Shown: piece by piece, positions 31,933 to 39,209 of the stretch
Layout: every line of letters begins with the position of its first letter
Position numbering within the stretch: position 1 is the first letter of the stretch
Assembly (NCBI RefSeq): GCF_012927275.1
Contig: NZ_JABBGG010000004.1
Span: 62,001 to 126,000, forward strand
Direction: 5' to 3'
Length of the DNA: 64,000 nucleotides
Source: Massilia polaris
GTDB lineage: Bacteria; Pseudomonadota; Gammaproteobacteria; Burkholderiales; Burkholderiaceae_D
Translations under genes and position numbers: made by a program
Notes under the pieces: generated by a model
What the model was told of the DNA's origin: nothing
Database searches by the model: none
The model's input: only the letters and a program-made list of their open reading frames with translations

Positions 31933-32997
31933 ATGCGTAACCTGATCATCCTCTCCGCCTGCTGCTTCGTCATTGCGACAGCCGGCGCGAAGGATCCCCC
32001 AGCCAGTCCTGCCGGAGCGTCGGCCGCAGCAACGCCTGCGGCGACCAAGCCGGCGGCGGCTGCACCTGCGCCCGCGCCGGCGGCTTCGAAGGCCGTCGCC
32101 CCGGCGCCTGCCAAGCCCGCCGCGCGTCCGCTGAGCGCCGCCGAGCAGCGCGTCATCGAAGAGCAGGCCGAGCTCGACCTGCAGGCCCGCATTGCCGCCC
32201 GCATCGCCGAGATGCGCGCCAACCAGCAGCAGCGCGCCGCCGCAGCCGCCAAGGCGCGCAAGGTCACCGAAACGAAAAAGAAGAAGGACGTCGTGGCCGT
32301 CAAACCGCCGCCTCCTGCCAACAGCACCCATTGGGCGTACGACGGCGAGTTCGGCCCGGCCAACTGGAGCAAGATCAATTCCAAATGGAGCCAGTGCGGC
32401 ACCGGCGGCCGCCAGTCGCCGATCGACATCCGCGACGGCATGAAGGTCGAGCTGGAAAAGCTCGCCTTCGATTACAAGCCTTCCTCGTTCAGCGTGATCG
32501 ACAACGGCCACACGATCCAGGTGAACGTCGCCGGCGGTAATTACCTGACCGTGCAGAACCGCTCGTACGAACTGGTGCAGTTCCACTTCCACCGTCCGTC
32601 GGAAGAGCGCATCAACGGCAAGAGCTTCGAGATGGTGGTGCACCTGGTGCACCGCGATGTCGAGGGCAAGCTGGCGGTGCTGGCGGTGCTGCTCGAACGC
32701 GGCGCGGCGCACAGCATGATCCAGACCGTGTGGAATAACCTTCCGCTGGAAAAGCACGACACCGTGCAGCCGTCGGTGGTGCTCGATGTGGCCGAGGTGC
32801 TGCCGGAGCGGGGCGACTACTACACGTATATGGGATCGATGACCACGCCGCCGTGCACCGAAGGCGTGCTGTGGCTGGTGATGAAGCAGCCGATGCAGGC
32901 GTCGCCGCAGCAGATGGCCGTCTTCAGCCGCCTGTACCCGTTCAATGCACGTCCGGTGCAGGCGAATTCGGGGCGGGTGATCAAGGAATCGAACTAA
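31933..32997 (+). CDS. Alpha-carbonic anhydrase with Ala/Pro-rich N-terminal extension
   Basis: A 354-residue exported enzyme. A signal peptide (about residues 1-19) is followed by about 45 residues rich in Ala and Pro, then a charged helical stretch (EQAELDLQARIAARIAEMRA) and a KKKKDVVAVKPPPP linker, before the carbonic anhydrase domain (from WAYDGEFGPANWSKI). Zinc ligands are the two histidines in QFHFHRPSEE and the one in MVVHLVHRD; TTPPCTEGVLW is the substrate-site stretch. It hydrates CO2 in the periplasm. The ATG at 31933 starts the signal peptide; an in-frame upstream extension has no signal. The long linker may span the cell envelope or bind other proteins. Confidence 0.9.
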   Translation: MRNLIILSACCFVIATAGAKDPPASPAGASAAATPAATKPAAAAPAPAPAASKAVAPAPAKPAARPLSAAEQRVIEEQAELDLQARIAARIAEMRANQQQRAAAAAKARKVTETKKKKDVVAVKPPPPANSTHWAYDGEFGPANWSKINSKWSQCGTGGRQSPIDIRDGMKVELEKLAFDYKPSSFSVIDNGHTIQVNVAGGNYLTVQNRSYELVQFHFHRPSEERINGKSFEMVVHLVHRDVEGKLAVLAVLLERGAAHSMIQTVWNNLPLEKHDTVQPSVVLDVAEVLPERGDYYTYMGSMTTPPCTEGVLWLVMKQPMQASPQQMAVFSRLYPFNARPVQANSGRVIKESN

Positions 32998-33042
32998 GCA
33001 CGTCGTTCACGCGGGGCCGCCGAGGCCTGCGCGGGAATGACG

Positions 33043-33837
33043 TTAGCCGGCGATTACTTTGATTTGATGGCGGCCGGTCCAGGCACCGCTGGCTTCCAGG
33101 CCCACAGGCTCGATCAACGCAGGCTCGATGCACACGAAGTGCTGGTATTCGTCGCCTTCCATATCCGCCAGCGCCGCCGAGTCGGCAGCGCCCGGGTTCC
33201 ATACCACGGCATCCCGAAATCCCTGCTGCTCCAGCCGCAGCGCACCCATCCCCGACCTCAGCACGACCGCGTTGGCAATGCCAAAGTGGATATGGTCGTA
33301 TTTGTCGGAGACCAGCATTTCGCCGTCCTGCACGCCATCGATGCCGACATTCGCCAGCCGGTCGACCATAAAGTAGGTGTGCAGCGCGCTCGCGAAGGGG
33401 AATGCTTCGGCGCCGCTGTTACGGACCTCGAGCGAGAACCGCAGTTCATCCGCTAACACTTCCACCCGCAAGGTCAGCGCGAACGCGTACGGCCACTCCG
33501 CGGCGTGGGCCGGCGCGAGGTCCGCTTCAGCAAGCCTGAATTCCGCAAAGCCGTCGCCGCTGTCGCCAAGCCGCCACGTGCTGACGCGCGCAAAGCCGTG
33601 CCGCATGCCGTTGCCGCGCGCCGCAAACTGGGGGAAGATCACCGGCACGCCGCCGCGGATCGGGCGGCTGCCGTCCAGCGACGACTTCGCGCTGCAGAAG
33701 ATGCGCTCCTGCCCATCCGCCGTTATCCATGACACAAGGTGCGCGCCGTACAGCGTGACGATCGCCGCCGCGCCGCCGGGGCCTTCGATCCGCACTGCCG
33801 GCAGTGCGCCATATTCGATCATCGAAATTGCCGTCAT
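33043..33837 (-). CDS. D-hexose-6-phosphate mutarotase (YeaD family)
   Basis: A 264-residue aldose-1-epimerase-like protein. YeaD-type features are YGAHLVSW, SRPIRGGVPVIFPQFAARGNG (the arginine pair binding phosphate), HGFARVSTWRL, ALHTYFMV with its histidine and VVWNPG...ALADMEGDEYQHFVCIE containing the catalytic glutamate. It interconverts alpha and beta glucose-6-phosphate in the cytoplasm. Same strand as amiC, 13 bases downstream, so it may be the distal gene of the tsaE-amiC unit. The start is the ATG at 33837; an internal ATG six codons later is possible. Confidence 0.88.
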   Translation of the reverse strand: MTAISMIEYGALPAVRIEGPGGAAAIVTLYGAHLVSWITADGQERIFCSAKSSLDGSRPIRGGVPVIFPQFAARGNGMRHGFARVSTWRLGDSGDGFAEFRLAEADLAPAHAAEWPYAFALTLRVEVLADELRFSLEVRNSGAEAFPFASALHTYFMVDRLANVGIDGVQDGEMLVSDKYDHIHFGIANAVVLRSGMGALRLEQQGFRDAVVWNPGAADSAALADMEGDEYQHFVCIEPALIEPVGLEASGAWTGRHQIKVIAG

Positions 33838-33850
33838 GCGTGCGCTCCCT

Positions 33851-35194
33851 TTAGGTGATCCGGCTCTTTGCCATCGGCGGATTTTTCGCGAAGTAGTTCT
33901 TGATGCCCTTCATGATCGCCGACGCGATCTGGTCCTGGTAGCCGTTGTCGCGCAGCTTGGCTTCTTCTTCAGGATTCGAGATGAATGCGGTTTCGATCAG
34001 GATCGATGGAATGTCCGGCGCCTTCAGCACCGCAAAACCGGCCTGTTCGACCGAGGCCTTATGGAGGCGCGCGAAGCCGCCGATTTCGCTCAGCACCGCC
34101 TTGGCAAGCTTCATGCTGTCATTGATCTGCGCCGTCGTCGACAGGTCCAGCAGCACGCTCGCCAGCTGGCGGTCGTGGGTCTTCATGTTGATGCCGCCGA
34201 TCGAGTCGGCCAGGTTTTCCTTGTTGGCCAGCCAGCGCGCGGCGCTCGACGTCGCGCCTTTTTCAGACAGCACGAACACCGACGAGCCGCGCGCGCTCGG
34301 CTTCATGAACGCGTCCGCGTGGATCGAGACGAACAGGTCGGCCTGCACCTTGCGCGCCTTTTCCACGCGGGTGCCGAGCGGGACGAAGTAGTCGCCGTCG
34401 CGCGTCAGCATCACGCGCATGTTCGGCTGTTCTTCGATTTTGAATTTGAGCCGCTTGGCGATCGCCAGCACGATGTCTTTCTCGCGCGTGCCGGCCGCGC
34501 CGATGGCGCCCGGGTCTTCGCCGCCATGTCCCGGGTCGAGTGCGACGGTGACCATGCGCACCACCTGCGGCTTCTCCACTTTGGGCTGTACCGGTTTGAC
34601 GGGCGCGACGACTTCCGGCGTCACCACCGCCATCGCGGGCATTTCGGATTTCTGTTTCGCCAGTGGATCGGGCGCGGGGCCCGCCAGTTCAGGCCTGCCG
34701 GCGGGCGCGAGGTCGTCGCGCATCCATTCGCCTTTTTCGATCATCTGCGCGATCGGGTCGACCGGCGCCACCGGGTACAGGTCGAAGATCAGGCGGTGCT
34801 TGTAGGCGCCTACCGGCTCCAGCGTGAATACCTGCGGCTTGACCTGTTCCTTGAGGTCGAACACCAGCCGCACCACGTTGGGCCGGTTCTGGCCAACGCG
34901 CACCTGCCGTATGTATGGGTCTTCCGATTCGATTTTCGCGACCAGGCTTTTCAGGGTCGGGTTCAGGTCCAGCCCCTCGATGTCGACCACCAGGCGCTCC
35001 GGATCGGGGACGATGAAGTGGGTCGCCTTCAGGTTGCTGTCGTTTTCCAGCGTGACGCGGGTGTAGTCGGCGGCGGGCCATACCCGCACCGCCAGGATCT
35101 GCGCGGCCGCGGCGGGAAGCGGCGACAGCACCGACAGCAGCAGGGTGCCGCCGGCCTTGAGGATCGTACGTCGGTTGATCGGTTTGGCGGTCAC
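33851..35194 (-). CDS. amiC: N-acetylmuramoyl-L-alanine amidase AmiC
   Basis: About 447 residues. A twin-arginine signal (INRRTILKAGGTLLLSVLSP) is followed by an AMIN domain (about residues 40-145), a proline/valine-rich linker, and an Amidase_3 domain with VTVALDPGHGGEDPGAIG (first zinc histidine), Glu in the RTRE/REKDIVLAIAKRL stretch, and SIHADAFM. It splits septal peptidoglycan for daughter-cell separation and is exported folded by Tat, as AmiC is in E. coli. The GTG at 35194 makes a GTGA overlap with the tsaE stop; the ATG at 35227 would add 11 residues and overlap tsaE by 37 bases. tsaE-amiC linkage is conserved. Confidence 0.92.
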   Translation of the reverse strand: MTAKPINRRTILKAGGTLLLSVLSPLPAAAAQILAVRVWPAADYTRVTLENDSNLKATHFIVPDPERLVVDIEGLDLNPTLKSLVAKIESEDPYIRQVRVGQNRPNVVRLVFDLKEQVKPQVFTLEPVGAYKHRLIFDLYPVAPVDPIAQMIEKGEWMRDDLAPAGRPELAGPAPDPLAKQKSEMPAMAVVTPEVVAPVKPVQPKVEKPQVVRMVTVALDPGHGGEDPGAIGAAGTREKDIVLAIAKRLKFKIEEQPNMRVMLTRDGDYFVPLGTRVEKARKVQADLFVSIHADAFMKPSARGSSVFVLSEKGATSSAARWLANKENLADSIGGINMKTHDRQLASVLLDLSTTAQINDSMKLAKAVLSEIGGFARLHKASVEQAGFAVLKAPDIPSILIETAFISNPEEEAKLRDNGYQDQIASAIMKGIKNYFAKNPPMAKSRIT

Positions 35195-35676
35195 GGGGAG
35201 CGGGGGAGTTCGAGGCGGTCGAGGCATAGCAGGCCCAAGGGGGACAACGCTTGCAATTCTACATCACGACCTTGCCCAGAAACACTAAGTGATACATTCA
35301 GGTCGGGCGGCGGCAACACCGGCTCGGCCTTCTCCGGCCACTCGACGATACAGATGTTTTGACCATTGAACTCTTCGCGAAATCCGGCGTCGAGGAATTC
35401 TTCCGGACTCGACATGCGGTACAGGTCGAAATGGATCACGTTGACGGTGGCGTCGCCCAGCATGATGCGGTACGGTTCCGACAGCGTGTAGGTCGGGCTG
35501 CGCACCGGGCCGACGTGGCCGGCCGCATGCAGCAGGGCGCGCGTCAGTGCGGTCTTGCCGGCGCCGAGGTCGCCATGCAGGTGGATCACCAGGCCGGGCT
35601 CGATGGCGCGCGCGAGCGCGGCGCCCAGCGCGGCAGTGGCTGATTCGTCGGGGAGATGGGTCGTCAAATGCTGCAT
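35191..35676 (-). CDS. tsaE: tRNA threonylcarbamoyladenosine biosynthesis ATPase TsaE
   Basis: A 161-residue TsaE (YjeE). P-loop HLHGDLGAGKTALTRALLHA, then VRSPTYTLSEPY and HFDLYRMSSPEEFLDAGF, all family signatures; IVEWPEKAEPVLP follows. With TsaB, TsaC and TsaD (tsaD is at 57935-58975 in this window) it makes t6A at position 37 of ANN-decoding tRNAs. It is the first gene of a unit with amiC and overlaps it. It is divergent from queG, another tRNA-modification gene, across 63 bases. Confidence 0.93.
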   Translation of the reverse strand: MQHLTTHLPDESATAALGAALARAIEPGLVIHLHGDLGAGKTALTRALLHAAGHVGPVRSPTYTLSEPYRIMLGDATVNVIHFDLYRMSSPEEFLDAGFREEFNGQNICIVEWPEKAEPVLPPPDLNVSLSVSGQGRDVELQALSPLGLLCLDRLELPRSP

Positions 35677-35739
35677 CGAATAGAATGTGAGGTTAAGTCC
35701 TGCCTGATTCCGGCAGGCGCTATTTTAATCCTGCCGAGC

Positions 35740-36825
35740 ATGCAACACTCAGAACCCGACCTGCAGCAACTTGCGCGCGCCATCAAAGAGTGGGGCGCGG
35801 AACTTGGATTTGCCGATGTACGTATCGCCGACGTCGACCTGTCGCACGCGGAAGCGGGCTTGCAGGCCTGGCTCGACGAGGGCCGCCATGGCGAGATGGA
35901 TTATATGGCAAGCCATGGCATGAAGCGCGCACGGCCGGCTGAGCTGGTGCCCGGCACGGTGCGGGCGATCTGCGCGCGCATGGATTACCTGCCGCAAGCG
36001 ACCCCTGATAACTGGCGCGAAGCCGAAACCGCGCGCCTGCGCGACCCGCACACTGCCGTCATCTCGATGTATGCACGGGGACGCGACTATCACAAGGTAA
36101 TCCGCAGCCGCCTGCAGCAGCTGGCCGACCGGGTCACCGCGGCGATCGGCGACTACGGCTACCGCGTGTTTGCCGACTCGGCGCCGGTGATGGAACTGCC
36201 GCTGGCCGAAAAGGCCGGCCTCGGCTGGCGCGGCAAGCACACCCTGATGCTGAACCGCGAGGCCGGGTCGATGTACTTCCTCGGCGAGATACTGGTCGAC
36301 CTGCCGCTGCCGGTCGATGCGCCCGCCAGCGCCCATTGCGGCCAGTGCCAGGCCTGCATCGACGTGTGCCCGACCGGCGCCATCCTCGCGCCCGGCCGGC
36401 TCGATGCGCGGCGCTGCATTTCCTACCTGACCATCGAACTCAAGAGCAGCATTCCGGAAGAGCTCAGGCCGCTGATCGGCAACCGCGTCTACGGCTGCGA
36501 CGACTGCCAGACGGTGTGCCCGTGGAACAAGTTCGCCCAACGCGCCTCCGTGCCGGACTTCGATGAGCGCAACGGCCTCGGCAGTGCCAGCATGGTCGAG
36601 CTGTTCGCCTGGACCGAAGAGGAATTCAAGCGCCGCCTCGAAGGCAGCCCGATCCGGCGCATCGGCCATGAGCGCTGGCTGCGCAACCTCGCGGTCGGGC
36701 TGGGCAACGCCGCCGCCGCCGCGCGCGGCGACGCCGCCATCGTGGCCGCCTTGCGGGCACGCGCGGATCATCCGTCGGAAATGGTGCGCGAACATGTGGC
36801 GTGGGCGCTGGCGCGCCACGCCTGA
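35740..36825 (+). CDS. queG: Epoxyqueuosine reductase QueG
   Basis: A 361-residue QueG. The N-terminal cobalamin-binding part contains YMASHGMKRARPAELVPGTVRAI; the C-terminal part has two 4Fe-4S clusters: CGQCQACIDVCPTGAI and CDDCQTVCPWNKF. HEAT-like repeats finish the protein. It performs the last step of queuosine synthesis in tRNA, reducing epoxyqueuosine. The ATG at 35740 begins MQHSEPDLQQLARAIKEWG, fitting the family; the frame is open 28 codons further upstream. A CCTGCC/GGCAGG hairpin (35699-35717) lies in the leader. Confidence 0.94.
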   Translation: MQHSEPDLQQLARAIKEWGAELGFADVRIADVDLSHAEAGLQAWLDEGRHGEMDYMASHGMKRARPAELVPGTVRAICARMDYLPQATPDNWREAETARLRDPHTAVISMYARGRDYHKVIRSRLQQLADRVTAAIGDYGYRVFADSAPVMELPLAEKAGLGWRGKHTLMLNREAGSMYFLGEILVDLPLPVDAPASAHCGQCQACIDVCPTGAILAPGRLDARRCISYLTIELKSSIPEELRPLIGNRVYGCDDCQTVCPWNKFAQRASVPDFDERNGLGSASMVELFAWTEEEFKRRLEGSPIRRIGHERWLRNLAVGLGNAAAAARGDAAIVAALRARADHPSEMVREHVAWALARHA

Positions 36826-36827
36826 GG

Positions 36828-37214
36828 TCAGATGCGCTTCAGGCGCAGGGCGGACCAGTCGCTGTCCATCGAAATCATCGCGACACCGGTGACGCCGTTT
36901 TCGCCGGCGTACGCGTTAATGCTGTCGCGGTTGATGTCGGTGGCTTTCGACGCCGTCTGCTTCAGATAGGCAATCCACAGCGAACCTTTTTCGCCGAGGC
37001 GGGCGAGCGCATCGGGCAGGAATTTCTCCAGCTGCTCACGGTTAAGTGCGAACAGCAGCACGACGTCGGCCGGGGCGTCGCCTTCCACAACGAGGGACTG
37101 CGGCAGCTGCTCGACGACCCTTGGATGGGCGGCGCCGTTAAGGATCGCCAGCGACTTGGCGTTCTTTAAATACATCTTGTCCGCAATAGTTTTTTCACTC
37201 ATCTGAATAGCCAT
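36828..37214 (-). CDS. Uncharacterised protein resembling DUF3052
   Basis: A 128-residue cytoplasmic protein. LALNREQLEKFLPDALARL-like sequence (here FALNREQLEKFLPDALARL), LWIAYLKQTASKATDINRD and a C-terminal SDWSALRLKRI resemble the small DUF3052 proteins, which share the LWxxYPK...TDxNRD...WSALR pattern. No catalytic residues are obvious. It is convergent with queG, three bases away. An in-frame ATG at 37202 would shorten it by four residues. Function unknown. Confidence 0.6.
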   Translation of the reverse strand: MAIQMSEKTIADKMYLKNAKSLAILNGAAHPRVVEQLPQSLVVEGDAPADVVLLFALNREQLEKFLPDALARLGEKGSLWIAYLKQTASKATDINRDSINAYAGENGVTGVAMISMDSDWSALRLKRI

Positions 37215-37303
37215 TTCTGGTTGTCATGTATCGCGGACACATGGTCCCGAGTCCGCTTCAACGATGGTATCAGCAAACCGGCAGCGCACGATTCGGGGCG
37301 TTC

Positions 37304-37726
37304 TCACGCTGGCTGCAGCAGGTTGGATGGGCCGCCTTTGCGTGCGCGCACCCGCTCCCATGCATGGTCGTGGTAGGGCAGCACAAGGACGTTGATGACG
37401 GGCTCGAGCAGTGCGGCCAGGCCGCCCAGTGCGAGCGAGCCGGATGCGGCATACATCACGCCGAATGCGACGCCGGTGTGCAGGGCGGTCTGGCTCAGCT
37501 TTTCCGCGAGCCGGGCGAGCATGGCATTGCTTTTGAGCCTGGCGATGCTGCCGCGCAGGCGCTTCCAGGCGCGCTCGTGCAGCGGGAGCAGGGCGACGTT
37601 GACTAGCGGTTCGAGCAGCGCCGCAACGCCACCGAGCGCCGCCGAGCCGGTCATTGCCCAGGTGACGCCAAAAGCAATGCTCATGTGCGTGACGACCTGG
37701 CTTAACGTTTTCGCTGCTGTGACCAT
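37304..37726 (-). CDS. Tandem DUF2061 membrane protein
   Basis: A 140-residue protein made of two similar halves. VVTHMSIAFGVTWAMTGSAALGGVAALLEPLVNVALLPLHERAW (about residues 11-54) and a second copy (about residues 82-124, HTGVAFGVMYAASGSLALGG then ALLEPVINVLVLPYHDHAW) each match one DUF2061 unit with two short hydrophobic helices and a closing histidine-x-x-W. It is likely an inner-membrane protein of unknown function. The duplication inside one gene is clear from sequence. The start is the ATG at 37726, just after GGTTCATC; a weak ribosome site. Single gene. Confidence 0.75.
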   Translation of the reverse strand: MVTAAKTLSQVVTHMSIAFGVTWAMTGSAALGGVAALLEPLVNVALLPLHERAWKRLRGSIARLKSNAMLARLAEKLSQTALHTGVAFGVMYAASGSLALGGLAALLEPVINVLVLPYHDHAWERVRARKGGPSNLLQPA

Positions 37727-37943
37727 GATGAACCTTCCTCAACCGTTGTTAAGGAAGATGATAATCGTTCGCATTTGCCTCGACCAGTTGAATCATTCTC
37801 TTGATGTGATAGCGCTGGACTATTCCTACAGGAAAAAGCAGGTGAACGCAGGCGCGTCATCGGCGCTCTTCACCGACTGATGCCCCGAATCGATCGAGGC
37901 GGCTTCGAAGCCGCGCAGCTCGTTCATGGCGGGGTCAGCACCT

Positions 37944-38552
37944 TCAGAGTCCGGTTGTTTTCAAGCAGACATCCGGGTAGGCCGGGTAACCCTCTACTTC
38001 AGTCAGGAAGCCGCGTTGTACATAGTCTGGAATTTTGGAGAATTCACCGACGACGCGGGCGCGAAAGTCGTCATGCTCGTTCCAGCGCGCCGTTGGCATC
38101 CCAAAGTAGTTGACCGGGGAAGCGTATACCTTCACCTCGGGCCAGTGCCGTTTCATCGTCATTAAGTAACGCCGGGTCGAGCACACCTTGCCGATGACCA
38201 GGACTGTCTTTATCGACGCCAGGTCCATGACCTCGGCGATTCTCTTGCGCCCGAGGATCACGTTTTCGCCAGTATTGGTCGCAACTGTCTCGAGTATCAG
38301 GCTGGAGGCGGGCATGCCCATCGCTATCAGCCGTTCAGCGATGACTTCCGCCTCCGACCTTTGTTCGCCAGGCGTTGTTCCGCCGGAGATCAGCAGTTTG
38401 CCGAACATTCGCGCTTGCCACAGCGAATAGGCGGTCGAACAGAATTCGTCGACGCCATGCCGGGTGCCAAACATAAATCCAATATCCGATGGCGCCGGCA
38501 CGACGTCCGGCATCATGTATTCCGAGATCAGGCGCAGCGTATCTAGTGACAT
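37944..38552 (-). CDS. YdcF family (DUF218) protein
   Basis: A 202-residue protein with the DUF218/YdcF core: IGFMFGTRHG, LISGGTTPGEQRSEAEVIAERLI, the conserved TNTGENVILGRKRI, and VLVIGKVCSTRRYLMTMKRHWP. The family has a Rossmann-like fold, and E. coli YdcF binds S-adenosylmethionine; some members act in cell-envelope processes. There is no signal peptide, so it is cytoplasmic like YdcF. It stands alone between the DUF2061 gene and the dctR regulator. Biological role unclear. Confidence 0.82.
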   Translation of the reverse strand: MSLDTLRLISEYMMPDVVPAPSDIGFMFGTRHGVDEFCSTAYSLWQARMFGKLLISGGTTPGEQRSEAEVIAERLIAMGMPASSLILETVATNTGENVILGRKRIAEVMDLASIKTVLVIGKVCSTRRYLMTMKRHWPEVKVYASPVNYFGMPTARWNEHDDFRARVVGEFSKIPDYVQRGFLTEVEGYPAYPDVCLKTTGL

Positions 38553-38585
38553 AGTGTGAGGTGGGAAAGACAGGGTTTGTCGGTA

Positions 38586-39170
38586 CTACTTGAGCAAGCC
38601 CGCCAGCTCTACCGCTGTCTTGACCTGCATCTTCTCGAAGATATTTGCCCGGTGCACTTCGACAGTGCGCATGCTGATGCCGAGCTCGTCAGCGACGACT
38701 TTGTTCATTTTTCCAGCGAGAATTTTTTCCAGCACTTCGCGTTCGCGTGCCGACAGCGCCGCCAGCCGCGCCTGTACCTGCGCCGCCGCGCCCGCGTTGC
38801 GCGACGCTCCCAGCGCCTCCTGCACGCGGTCCATCAGCTGGTTGTCGTTGAACGGTTTCTCGACGAAATCGAAGGCGCCGCGCTTCAGGCTGTCGACCGC
38901 CATCGGCACGTCGCCGTGCCCGGTCAGGAAAATCACCGGCATGCGCGCCGTCAGTCCGCGCGCCCCAAGCTGGTCGAACACCGCCACGCCGTTCATGTCG
39001 GGCATGCGCACATCGAGCAGCACGCAGTCGCCTTCCGGCGCAAAGCGCGCGCCCGCGTTGTCGAGAAAGGCCTGCGCCGTCGCATAGCCGCATGCCTCGA
39101 TGCCGCGCGAGCGGGCAAGCCAGGCGAGCGAGTCGCGGATCACGTCTTCGTCGTCGACGATGTGCAGCAT
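38586..39170 (-). CDS. dctR: Response regulator, FixJ/DctR type
   Basis: A 194-residue two-domain regulator. The receiver domain starts MLHIVDDEDVIRDSLAWLA with the acidic pair, has the phosphorylated aspartate in VLLDVRMPDMNGV, Thr in FLTGHGDVPMAV and Lys in FVEKPFND. The LuxR-type helix-turn-helix follows: LSAREREVLEKILAGKMNKVVADELGISMRTVEVHRANIFEKM. GGAGACC precedes the ATG. It is 39 bases downstream of the sensor kinase gene, so they form one operon, and the divergent dctP gene points to C4-dicarboxylate sensing as in Rhodobacter DctS/DctR. Confidence 0.88.
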   Translation of the reverse strand: MLHIVDDEDVIRDSLAWLARSRGIEACGYATAQAFLDNAGARFAPEGDCVLLDVRMPDMNGVAVFDQLGARGLTARMPVIFLTGHGDVPMAVDSLKRGAFDFVEKPFNDNQLMDRVQEALGASRNAGAAAQVQARLAALSAREREVLEKILAGKMNKVVADELGISMRTVEVHRANIFEKMQVKTAVELAGLLK

Positions 39171-39209
39171 GGAGGTCTCCGTATAGTTTAGTGTGCCACT
39201 GGCAGCATC

